This document shows positions 1 through 6,051 of a stretch of 7,200 nt of DNA, one piece after another; the stretch's first letter is position 1; each line of letters begins with the position of its first letter. Origin of the DNA: Desulfovibrionaceae bacterium UBA930 (lineage in GTDB: Bacteria > Desulfobacterota > Desulfovibrionia > Desulfovibrionales > Desulfovibrionaceae); the NCBI GenBank assembly GCA_002293605.1, contig DBDO01000099.1, positions 3,740 to 10,939 of the forward strand. Direction: 5' to 3'. The notes beneath the pieces are model-generated. The model did no database searches. It was not told the DNA's origin and saw nothing but the letters and a program-made list of their open reading frames with translations. Both the position numbers and the translations under genes were made by a program.

Positions 1-900
1 GCGGATATTAATGGTACGCCTTCAGGGGCCTTTAACCTGCGGGTCAATGGCGCAAGCATCGGCAGGGCCGGTTCCGAGAACGTTTCCATCAACTCCAAGC
101 TGGATGGAAGCGGCATAGACATTCACGTCAAGGCGGGCGCGAAAGGCGAAAAGGTGCATATTCCCGTGGCCGTGCATGGCAGCGGTATTACCGATATCGT
201 GAGCAACGACTTTTATATAGGCGAAAATTGCAGCGATATTTTGATCGTTGCAGGCTGCGGCATTCATAACAGCGGCTGCGCCGATTCGCGCCATGACGGC
301 ATTCACCGTTTCCACATCGGCAAAAATTCCAGTGTGGTCTATAAAGAAACCCACTATGGCAGCGGCGAGGCGGAAGGGGGCAGGATTCTCAACCCGGTGA
401 CCGACATTCTTCTTGAAGCGGGTGCGTCCTTTGAAATGGAGAGCGCTCAGATAGAGGGGGTAAGCTCCACGCGCCGCGTCACCAGGGGCGTGCTTGCCGA
501 GGGCAGCGCGCTCACCGTGACCGAGCGGCTGATGACGGATGGCGAACAGCGCGCCAAAACCGAATTTGAGCTGGACCTGAACGGCAAAGGCGCAACGGCC
601 CGGCTGATTTCCCGCTCCGTGGCCAAAGGCGATTCGGTGCAGGAGTTTTTTGCGCGCATGACCGGCAACAACGACTGTCTGGGACATTCGGAATGCGATG
701 CCATCATCATGGACAGGGCCGTGGTCAAGGCCGTTCCGGAAATCACTGCGGCCCACGCCGATGCCTCGCTTATCCACGAAGCCGCAATCGGTAAAATCGC
801 GGGCGAACAGCTCACCAAGCTGATGACCCTTGGCCTGACCGCGCCCGAGGCTGAAAGCCAGATTATCAACGGCTTTTTGAAGGGCGGCGCTGTTTCTTAG
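1..900 (+). CDS. sufB: SufB/SufD-family Fe-S cluster assembly scaffold protein (5' end outside the window)
   Basis: The reading frame is open from base 1 to TAG at 898-900 and gives 299 visible residues; the start lies upstream of the window. The product is the beta-helix core of the SufBC(D) scaffold. With the SufC ATPase it builds Fe-S clusters in the cytoplasm and passes them to apoproteins. Landmarks, numbered from the first visible residue, are GCGIHNSGC near 85-93, HDGIHRFHIGKN near 98-109, RILNP near 128-132, an ECD motif whose Cys is residue 232 (codon 694-696), and LIHEAAIGKIAGEQL near 257-271 with Glu260. In the SufB family a Cys and a Glu in these two places are implicated in cluster assembly on the scaffold. 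The style matches the shorter archaeal/anaerobe SufB that works with SufC alone, rather than the E. coli SufB. The conserved C-terminus (LMTLGLTAPEAES, then NGFLK) is complete. An upstream sufC is expected but not visible. The SufB/D family call is very secure; choosing SufB over SufD is less so. Confidence 0.93.
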   Translation, partial: ADINGTPSGAFNLRVNGASIGRAGSENVSINSKLDGSGIDIHVKAGAKGEKVHIPVAVHGSGITDIVSNDFYIGENCSDILIVAGCGIHNSGCADSRHDGIHRFHIGKNSSVVYKETHYGSGEAEGGRILNPVTDILLEAGASFEMESAQIEGVSSTRRVTRGVLAEGSALTVTERLMTDGEQRAKTEFELDLNGKGATARLISRSVAKGDSVQEFFARMTGNNDCLGHSECDAIIMDRAVVKAVPEITAAHADASLIHEAAIGKIAGEQLTKLMTLGLTAPEAESQIINGFLKGGAVS

Positions 901-912
901 TGGCTTTTTTAC

Positions 913-952
913 ACTCCTTTTCTAGGGGGTTCTGTCTCTCTGGAAAAGGAGT
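913..952. repeat. Inverted repeat between convergent genes (possible transcript-end hairpin)
   Basis: ACTCCTTTTC at 913-922 is matched perfectly by GAAAAGGAGT at 943-952, with a 20-nt loop. A few inner pairs and G-U wobbles (924-928 against 937-941) could lengthen the stem. It lies between the stop of the SufB gene (900) and the stop of the leftward fusion gene (969), where a shared terminator is expected. It is not a canonical intrinsic terminator. The T-run (905-910) lies before the stem for rightward transcripts, and leftward transcripts meet an A-run after it. It may instead be a 3'-end stabilising hairpin, or act with Rho. Confidence 0.45.
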
Positions 953-968
953 ACGGTCTTCTCATCCC

Positions 969-3698
969 CTACGTCCTGCCCTTGAATACCTCGGTAATAT
1001 TGAGCCGGGCCGCCTTTTCCCCTTCGCGTCTGGTGGCCATGTAGCGCGCGGCAAGCTCCAGTTGCGCTTCCCGTGTGGGGGCTTTGCCGTCCAGCTTGGC
1101 CGTGAGCACATGGCGCAGGGCTTCGCCGAACAGGGGACCGGGTTTTTCCCCCAGAGCCTCAAGATCAAGGCCGCTGATGTCCGCCTTCACCCCTTTGAGA
1201 CGGGTAAGGTACAAGGAAATATCCTGCCCGATGTTATGTTCCTGTCCGTGGCGGGCCATCAGGTACAAAAGCCCTTCCTCGTCCACATGGCGCAGGCTTT
1301 CATACAGTGCGCTCAGAGGCGTTCTGCCCTTGCGCTGCAAGGAGGCGAGCTTTCCCGAAGCGCGGCGGCTCGCCTCCCGCAAGCCGAGGAAATCCGCCCG
1401 GGCGCGCTCGATAAAGCCGAGGCGGTCGAGCATGGCGGCAACGTCAAGGTACTTGGCGTTTTCGCATAGCCCGAGCAGATAGACCATCCAGTTGCGGGGG
1501 GCCGGGTCTTTATACAGCAGACGATGCCAGGCCAGCACCTCGTCTATGCCGGTGATCAAAATATCCTTGCCGGGGTTCAGCTTGAGCACGGGGTGGATCA
1601 TGCGCAGCAGGTTCCAGCTTTCCATACGCCTGATGCAGGAGGGCGCTTCCCGCTCGTCAAAGACGTGCTTTAATTCATTGAAGACGCGCGGGCCGGAGAG
1701 CTTGTCCAGCATACCCAGGGAAAGGGCGTTTTTGATCAGCCGCTCTGTTTGCCCGCTGATTCTGAAATTGAAGCGGCGTTCAAAGCGCACGGCCCGCAAT
1801 ATGCGGGTGGGGTCTTCAATAAAGCTTAAGGAATGCAGAACCGCGATGCTCTTGTCCTTTATATCCCGCTGCGCGCCAAAGGGGTCTACAAGCGTGCCGA
1901 AGCGCTCCGCATTCAGCTGGATGGCCAGGGCGTTGATGGTGAAGTCGCGGCGGAACAAGTCCATTTTGATGGAGGACAGTTCCACCGTGGGCAGGGCACC
2001 CGGATATTCGTAATATTCCAGGCGGGCGGTTGCCACGTCCAGGCGCTGTTCCGCGTCGTCCTCGTCATGGTAGAAGACAATGGCGGTTTTGAATTTCTGG
2101 TGGGGCCTGACCCTGCCACCCAGACGCTCCGCCAGGCGCTCGGCAAAGAGAATACCGTTACCCTCAACGCTGAGATCGATATCCAGATTTTTTTTGCGCA
2201 AAAGCAGATCGCGCACAAAGCCGCCCACGGCATAGACCGACATGGAGAGTTCATCGCCGAGTTGTCCGGCCTTTTCAAGAATGCGCACCGCACTTTCCGG
2301 CAGTTCATGGCGCACCAGGGCGGCCACGTTGCGTTCCTGGTGTTCCCGGCCAAGGGGCGTGCCCTCGGGGATGTGGAGGGTGTCATCCACCAGAAGGCGG
2401 ATAACATCAGTGCGGGTTAAAACGCCGATCACCTCCTCCCCCCGGACTATGGGGATCAGACGCTGGCGCTGTTTCAGGATGATTTCCATGGCCTGGTAGA
2501 GGTCATCTTCAGGCCCCAGGGTACTGACCCTGCGCTGCATGTAGTCTATGACCGGCCTGTGGCCCAGCTTGTGAGCCACGGCGCGCGAGGCCGTCTGCTG
2601 CTCGATAAGGCCGATGCCCCGGTCCTGCCGCTCACGAGGTAGAATGGGCAGGGCTTTGAGGCCGTAACGGCTCATCATCTCATCCGCCTGCTGGATGGTC
2701 AGGCTGTCGTAAGCGGTGATGGCGGGCGCGGTCATGTGGCGGCCCACGGTCATCTGCGGGGTAATAATGGATACCAGAAAGGCCAGCAGTTCGCTTCTGA
2801 TTTCAGCCAGGGTTTTTTGCTTGATGCTGGCAGAGGCCGCAAAGCTGTGCCCGCCGCCGCCAAAAGAGGAGCAGATCATGCCCACGTCCACGTCCGGCAG
2901 TTTGCTGCGCGCGATCATGTGCACGCGATCGCCCATTTCCGCAAGCGCGAACAGCACCTTGAGGTTTTCCATATCAATGAGCTTGTGCACCAGGGCGGCA
3001 AAGTCGCCCATGAAGTTTTCCAGTGAAATTTCGGTAACCGTAATAGGAATGCTCTGAATCACATGGGTTACGGCGTTGCGCAGCATTTCATCAAGAATAT
3101 GCACCTGTTCGCGGGTCAAATCCGTACTGAGCAGTTCGGCAATGGTTTCGAGATCCATGCCGAAATCGCGCAGGTAGGCGGCTGCCGTAAAATCATGCGC
3201 CGTGGTGGAGGCAAAGGTGAAGGAGCCGGTATCTTCAAAAATACCAAGGCCGAGCATGGTGGCTTCGTCCGCGCTTAAGGCGATGCCGCGCTCCTTGATG
3301 ATATGCGTGAGTATGGCGGTGGAAGAACCCCAGGGTCGTACTTCGCGGAGATCCGCCGGCAGATCGTTCTCCGAATCCGGGTGGTGGTCATAAACGTGAA
3401 TTTTCAGGCCGGGGTTGCTCAGAACCGGGAGCACATGCTCAATGCGCTCCTGCTGGTGCGTGTCCACCACAACCAGCAACTCAACGCCGGAAAAATCGCA
3501 CTCTTTGGGCTGTACCAAGTTAAAAAGGTAGGCGATGCTGTCGGAAAAAAGGTGGGAGTCTTTTCTCTCCAGCAGGGTGGGGGCGACCAGTATGGCATCA
3601 GGATAGAGCTTTCCCGCCGCGACCATAGCGGCCAGAGCATCGAAATCTGCGTTGGCGTGGCCGGTGATTACGGCCCGGGGGCGAAGAAGCGCTGCCAT
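969..3698 (-). CDS. DHH/DHHA1 phosphoesterase - CBS pair - tRNA nucleotidyltransferase/poly(A) polymerase fusion
   Basis: This is a 909-residue multidomain protein. Residues 1-310 are a DHH/DHHA1 phosphoesterase of the NrnA/RecJ-like superfamily, with metal-site motifs GHANADFD (13-20), VVVD (76-79), DHH (104-106), EDTGS (155-159) and GGGGH (280-284). Residues about 318-438 hold two CBS domains, usually adenine-nucleotide sensors. Residues about 485-909 are a class II nucleotidyltransferase with GG (492-493), RD (496-497), catalytic DID (506-508), RRDFT (583-587) and EDPTR (628-632), the nucleotide-selecting EDxxR. That last part adds CCA, or A alone, to tRNA 3' ends, or poly(A) to RNA; sequence alone does not decide which. 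All catalytic residues looked for are present. The ATG at 3698 was chosen because it sits 14 nt after the xerD stop and starts just before the DHH fold. An in-frame ATG at 3962 would add 88 unrelated residues lying inside xerD. No good Shine-Dalgarno is seen, so coupling to xerD translation is likely. Confidence 0.93.
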   Translation of the reverse strand: MAALLRPRAVITGHANADFDALAAMVAAGKLYPDAILVAPTLLERKDSHLFSDSIAYLFNLVQPKECDFSGVELLVVVDTHQQERIEHVLPVLSNPGLKIHVYDHHPDSENDLPADLREVRPWGSSTAILTHIIKERGIALSADEATMLGLGIFEDTGSFTFASTTAHDFTAAAYLRDFGMDLETIAELLSTDLTREQVHILDEMLRNAVTHVIQSIPITVTEISLENFMGDFAALVHKLIDMENLKVLFALAEMGDRVHMIARSKLPDVDVGMICSSFGGGGHSFAASASIKQKTLAEIRSELLAFLVSIITPQMTVGRHMTAPAITAYDSLTIQQADEMMSRYGLKALPILPRERQDRGIGLIEQQTASRAVAHKLGHRPVIDYMQRRVSTLGPEDDLYQAMEIILKQRQRLIPIVRGEEVIGVLTRTDVIRLLVDDTLHIPEGTPLGREHQERNVAALVRHELPESAVRILEKAGQLGDELSMSVYAVGGFVRDLLLRKKNLDIDLSVEGNGILFAERLAERLGGRVRPHQKFKTAIVFYHDEDDAEQRLDVATARLEYYEYPGALPTVELSSIKMDLFRRDFTINALAIQLNAERFGTLVDPFGAQRDIKDKSIAVLHSLSFIEDPTRILRAVRFERRFNFRISGQTERLIKNALSLGMLDKLSGPRVFNELKHVFDEREAPSCIRRMESWNLLRMIHPVLKLNPGKDILITGIDEVLAWHRLLYKDPAPRNWMVYLLGLCENAKYLDVAAMLDRLGFIERARADFLGLREASRRASGKLASLQRKGRTPLSALYESLRHVDEEGLLYLMARHGQEHNIGQDISLYLTRLKGVKADISGLDLEALGEKPGPLFGEALRHVLTAKLDGKAPTREAQLELAARYMATRREGEKAARLNITEVFKGRT

Positions 3699-3712
3699 GG
3701 GTGAGCTATAGA

Positions 3713-4735
3713 CTATTTCGGGGGCTTTGTCTTCCCTGACGAACGCGGGTGAAACTGCCTGTGCACGCTCTGGGCGCGTTCCTGCTGAACATGGGTGTAG
3801 ATTTCCGTGGCGGTGATATCGGCATGGCCGAGCAGCATCTGCACGGAACGCAGGTCCGCGCCGCCTTCCAGCAGGTGGGTGGCAAAGGAGTGGCGAAAGG
3901 TGTGCGGGGAAATCTCCACCATAATGCCCGCGCTCAACGCATAGCGTTGCACCAGTTTCCATACTCCGACTCTGGAAAGGCGTCTGCCGGAGCGGTTAAG
4001 GAAGAGTTCCGGCTCTTTGGGGTTGAACAGAGGCCGCCAGTGCCGGATATAGTCGAGCAAAAAGGCGGCGGCCGCGGCGTGCACTGGCGTCAGCCGCTCC
4101 TTGGAGCCCTTGCCGAAGACGCGCAGCAGATTGGTCTGGGGGTCAAAATCAAGGGCTCGCAGGCTGCACAGCTCGGATACGCGAAGTCCCGAAGCGTAGA
4201 GCAGTTCAAGCATGGTGCGGTCGCGAAAACCGAGTTTGCCGCCAAGGTCCGGGGCCGCGAGCAGGGCGTTCATTTCTTCCCGGTTGAGCACTTCGGGCAG
4301 GGAGCGCGTAAGCTTGGGGTTTTCCAGAAAGCGGGCCGGGTCTTCCCGCAGTTCCCCCTCCTCACGGGCAAAGGCGAAAAATCCGCGCAGGGCGGAAAGA
4401 TGCCGGGCCAGGCTGCGCCCGCCAAGCCCCTTGCGCCGGATATGCACGATATATAAAAACAGTATCTGTTCGTTTACTGCTTCAAGCATGGCCTGTGGCG
4501 AAAGGGAGGCTTCGCCGGGAGCGCCCCCCAGACGTTCCGCCAGGAAGGCCGTGAAGTCGTTGATATCCGCGCTGTAGGCCAGCAGGGTGTTCTGCGCCAG
4601 ACCCTTTTGGACCAGCAGGTATTCCAGGTAGCGGTCTGTCAGGGGGTGTGGCGGGTACTGCTCCTGCTGCTGCGCTTTGGGGTGGGCCGGGGCGGACTTT
4701 TGCGTTCCCGGAGAAGGGCTTTTGCGTTGCTTCAT
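3713..4735 (-). CDS. xerD: Tyrosine recombinase XerD
   Basis: The 340-residue protein is a Xer-type site-specific recombinase that resolves chromosome dimers at dif during cell division, with a XerC partner or alone. Residues about 33-120 form the SAM-like N-terminal DNA-binding domain. Residues about 147-330 are the catalytic domain with the full set of active-site residues: Arg185 in SGLRVSEL, Lys209 in GKGSKER, His278 and Arg281 in SPHTFRH, His304 in LLGHAD, and nucleophile Tyr313 in EIYTHV. The C-terminal block resembles E. coli XerD more than XerC. The first ~30 residues are a Lys/Pro/Gln-rich extension not found in the ~298-residue E. coli protein. No later ATG precedes the core, and no Shine-Dalgarno is seen before this one, so a non-ATG start near residue 32 is possible. 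It is the first gene of a leftward pair with the DHH-CBS-nucleotidyltransferase gene. Calling it XerD rather than XerC or a lone XerA/H type is moderately sure; the family is certain. Confidence 0.92.
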   Translation of the reverse strand: MKQRKSPSPGTQKSAPAHPKAQQQEQYPPHPLTDRYLEYLLVQKGLAQNTLLAYSADINDFTAFLAERLGGAPGEASLSPQAMLEAVNEQILFLYIVHIRRKGLGGRSLARHLSALRGFFAFAREEGELREDPARFLENPKLTRSLPEVLNREEMNALLAAPDLGGKLGFRDRTMLELLYASGLRVSELCSLRALDFDPQTNLLRVFGKGSKERLTPVHAAAAAFLLDYIRHWRPLFNPKEPELFLNRSGRRLSRVGVWKLVQRYALSAGIMVEISPHTFRHSFATHLLEGGADLRSVQMLLGHADITATEIYTHVQQERAQSVHRQFHPRSSGKTKPPK

Positions 4736-4780
4736 GCGGCGGCGGAGTTAGAGGGTACGTTTTGGCTTACTCAGAAGCAT

Positions 4781-4805
4781 GGCATAAGCCCTAACACCTT
4801 ATGCC
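4781..4805. repeat. 8-bp inverted repeat in the xerD / HhH-gene divergent region (possible operator)
   Basis: GGCATAAG (4781-4788) and CTTATGCC (4798-4805) form a perfect inverted repeat with a 9-nt spacer. It lies in the 199-nt non-coding stretch between the divergent xerD and HhH-like genes, about 46 nt upstream of the xerD start codon. It could be a regulator site or an RNA hairpin in the xerD leader. There is no T-run after either arm, so a terminator is unlikely. The rest of the gap (4736-4934) holds the rightward promoter candidates. I saw no convincing xerD promoter there and no RNA gene. Confidence 0.4.
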
Positions 4806-4867
4806 TATCCTTGTCTAACCTGGGCCGCATCCCCGAGGCGAGAGCGGCAAATCCTGCAAGCCCGATC

Positions 4868-4896
4868 TTGTTTTTGGCAAAAAAGGTGCGTAGACT
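4868..4896 (+). promoter_or_regulatory. Candidate sigma-70 promoter for the HhH-like gene
   Basis: A -35-like TTGTTT (4868-4873) and a -10-like TAGACT (4891-4896) are separated by exactly 17 nt. The -10 matches the consensus at 4 of 6 positions and the -35 at 3 of 6. Transcription would begin near 4903, leaving a leader of about 30 nt with a strong ribosome binding site. It overlaps the sigma-54-like element at 4874-4890, and the two readings compete. Confidence 0.4.
4874..4890 (+). promoter_or_regulatory. Candidate sigma-54 (-24/-12) promoter for the HhH-like gene
   Basis: The element reads TTGGCA, then AAAAAGG, then TGCG. The invariant GG (4876-4877) and GC (4888-4889) are separated by 10 nt, which is the required spacing. 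The -24 half (TTGGCA) is a strong match and the -12 half (GTGC in place of TTGC) is weaker. Transcription would start near 4901. Sigma-54 promoters are common in Desulfovibrio-type genomes, but no enhancer-binding-protein site was identified here. Confidence 0.4.
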
Positions 4897-4921
4897 GTAC
4901 GGAAGCGCCAACACAGCATGC

Positions 4922-4930
4922 AAGGAGGAG
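4922..4930 (+). promoter_or_regulatory. Strong ribosome binding site of the HhH-like gene
   Basis: AAGGAGGAG stands 4 nt before the ATG at 4935. It is the best Shine-Dalgarno match in the window and fixes this start. It implies the small protein is made at a high level relative to its neighbours. Confidence 0.75.
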
Positions 4931-4934
4931 TCCG

Positions 4935-5147
4935 ATGAATGTCAACAAATTTGTGGACAAGGCCTATGAAAAAATGTCTTTCAAGGAACTTGCAAAGGCC
5001 CCTGTGGACGCCCTTTCCGGCGTCAGCGAGAATGACGCCAAACTGCTGAAAGAGGCCTTTAACGTGAAAACGGTTGCGGATCTCGCCGCCCTGAAATACG
5101 TGAAATGGGCGGAGGCAATCTGCACTCTGGCTGCGGGCGAGGAATAG
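4935..5147 (+). CDS. Small helix-hairpin-helix-like protein of unknown function
   Basis: This 70-residue acidic/neutral protein has no signal peptide or membrane segment. Residues about 24-51 have the spacing of a helix-hairpin-helix unit: a hydrophobic turn LSGVSENDA (27-35), helix LLKEAF, then VKTVADLA (44-51). This resembles the 'G-I-G..A..L..AGI.TVEDLA' repeat of HhH proteins that touch DNA without sequence specificity or mediate protein contacts. Only one such unit is present. It has its own promoter candidates, the strongest ribosome site in the window, and a terminator-like hairpin 22 nt after its stop, so it may be largely a separate transcription unit. It runs divergently from xerD, but no functional link can be shown. 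The gene looks real (ribosome site, codon use, compact fold); its function is unknown. Confidence 0.8.
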   Translation: MNVNKFVDKAYEKMSFKELAKAPVDALSGVSENDAKLLKEAFNVKTVADLAALKYVKWAEAICTLAAGEE

Positions 5148-5168
5148 CCATTACAACGAGCGCTTTGC

Positions 5169-5193
5169 AAGGGCCGCAGCAAGCGGCCCTTTT
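5169..5193 (+). terminator. Rho-independent terminator-like hairpin after the HhH-like gene
   Basis: AAGGGCCGC (5169-5177), loop AGCAA, and GCGGCCCTT (5183-5191) give a perfect, very G+C-rich 9-bp stem ending in TTTT (5190-5193). It lies 22 nt past the stop of the small gene. The T-run is short, and the hairpin abuts or overlaps the start of folK, so it may only partly end transcription. Confidence 0.6.
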
Positions 5194-5692
5194 GACCGCC
5201 TATGTGGGACTGGGCTCGAATATGGGCGATGCCGCGAGCAATCTTGCCGCCGCCCGCACGGCCTTGCAGGCCCTGCCCGGCATTGTGAGCGCGCGTTTTT
5301 CGCCCGTCTACCGCAGTGAGCCGCAGGGCTTTCGTGAGCAGCCTTTTTTCTTCAATCAGGCGGGCGAACTGCTCTGCGAAGCAGGCCTGACGCCGGAGCG
5401 TCTGCTTGCGGCCCTGCTTGCCCTGGAAACGGCGCTTGGGCGCGAACGGCGCGGGAGCGTGCGCTTCGGCCCCAGGGTCATAGATTTGGATTTGCTGTTA
5501 TTCGGCAATACGCGTATGACTATGCCGCAGCTTACCTTGCCGCATCCGCGCATGCTTCAGCGCGCTTTTGTTCTGCTGCCCCTGGCGGACATTGCGCCCG
5601 ATCTGCGGATTCTGGGGGGGCTGACGGTGCGTAAGGCCTTGCAGGGTCTTTGTTATACGCTTAAGGATGATATCATTTTTCAAGATGGATGA
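5192..5692 (+). CDS. folK: 2-amino-4-hydroxy-6-hydroxymethyldihydropteridine pyrophosphokinase (HPPK)
   Basis: HPPK moves pyrophosphate from ATP to 6-hydroxymethyl-7,8-dihydropterin, the step before dihydropteroate synthase in folate synthesis; it is cytoplasmic. From the chosen start the protein has 166 residues (E. coli FolK 159). It shows YVGLGSNMGD at 4-13, SPVYRSEPQG near 37-46, FFFNQ near 52-56, and the HPPK signature GPRVIDLDLL (93-102) with Mg-binding Asp98 and Asp100, followed by LPHPRM. The start is uncertain. The TTG at 5192 is preferred because it gives MTAYVGLGSN, closely like E. coli MTVAYIAIGSN, but it sits in the T-run of a hairpin and lacks a visible ribosome site. Alternatives in frame are TTG 5165 and ATG 5105, the latter inside the preceding gene. 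The function is very secure; the 5' end is not. Confidence 0.93.
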   Translation: MTAYVGLGSNMGDAASNLAAARTALQALPGIVSARFSPVYRSEPQGFREQPFFFNQAGELLCEAGLTPERLLAALLALETALGRERRGSVRFGPRVIDLDLLLFGNTRMTMPQLTLPHPRMLQRAFVLLPLADIAPDLRILGGLTVRKALQGLCYTLKDDIIFQDG

Positions 5693-5734
5693 ACGGCCTT
5701 CTCGCCTCAGGGCGGCATGTGCCGAGGCCGGTAT

Positions 5735-5740
5735 AAGGAG
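5735..5740 (+). promoter_or_regulatory. Ribosome binding site of the TRASH/YHS gene
   Basis: AAGGAG lies 8 nt before the ATG at 5749. It selects that start over the in-frame TTG at 5743, which would be only 2 nt away. Confidence 0.65.
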
Positions 5741-5748
5741 ACTTGCGC

Positions 5749-6051
5749 ATGATTTGGAAATTGTTGCTTGTGGCGGGTGCCCTCTTTGTTCTGTACAAAC
5801 TTTTCATGGGAGATCGGGGCCGCAGCGACAAAAAGGAGGCCAAGGCCAAGGAGCGCAAGATAGCCTCCGGAGAAATGGTCAAGGACCCGGTCTGTGGCAG
5901 CTATGTGGAAAAGGATTCCAGCATCAAGGTGCGCGATGGACAGGCCGTGCACTATTTTTGCAGCTACGACTGCCGTCAGAAATTTCTCGATCGGCTTCAG
6001 GATTCCGGGCGCGACATTCCGCAACTGGAAAAGAAAGACGAGGATGACTAA
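5749..6051 (+). CDS. Membrane-anchored TRASH/YHS-domain protein
   Basis: The protein has 100 residues. Residues 2-19 (IWKLLLVAG then ALFVLYKLF) form one N-terminal membrane segment or uncleaved signal anchor. A basic linker (23-38, rich in Lys/Arg/Glu) follows. Residues about 44-81 form a TRASH/YHS-type domain: DPVCG (46-50) and YFCSYDC (69-75), giving Cys49-x21-Cys71-x3-Cys75. This spacing fits the metal-binding treble-clef TRASH motif found in heavy-metal sensors, transporters and Fe/Cu-handling proteins. The tail is acidic (KKDEDD). By the positive-inside rule the charged linker and domain are probably cytoplasmic. A role in metal sensing or handling is inferred from the family; the ligand is unknown. 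Its stop overlaps the next gene's start (ATGACTAA), so the two are translationally coupled. Confidence 0.85.
   Translation: MIWKLLLVAGALFVLYKLFMGDRGRSDKKEAKAKERKIASGEMVKDPVCGSYVEKDSSIKVRDGQAVHYFCSYDCRQKFLDRLQDSGRDIPQLEKKDEDD

Noticed and set aside
154..900. A SufB gene starting at the GTG at 154
   Set aside because: The frame is open to base 1 and residues 1-51 continue the beta-helix-like pattern, so the gene is cut by the window edge rather than starting here.
3699..3962. N-terminal extension of the DHH-CBS-nucleotidyltransferase protein from the ATG at 3962
   Set aside because: These 88 codons lie wholly over the xerD coding region, give a Pro/Arg/His-rich non-domain sequence, and the DHH fold begins right after the ATG at 3698.
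969..4735. Long plus-strand open frames opposite the xerD and fusion genes
   Set aside because: They show no recognisable motifs and arise from the high G+C content opposite well-supported genes.
4774..4812. A dif recombination site next to xerD
   Set aside because: GCATAA and TTATG half-site-like blocks are present, but their spacing is 11 nt rather than the ~6-nt central region of dif, and the outer arms do not match.
5105..5191. folK start at ATG 5105
   Set aside because: It would overlap the HhH gene by 43 nt, has no ribosome site, and adds 29 residues not expected in FolK. It is kept only as an alternative.
5894..6043. Extended start of the HisD-like protein at 5894
   Set aside because: The extra 50 residues lie inside the TRASH gene in another frame and look like an out-of-frame shadow; ATG 6044 gives the typical 8-nt stop/start overlap.
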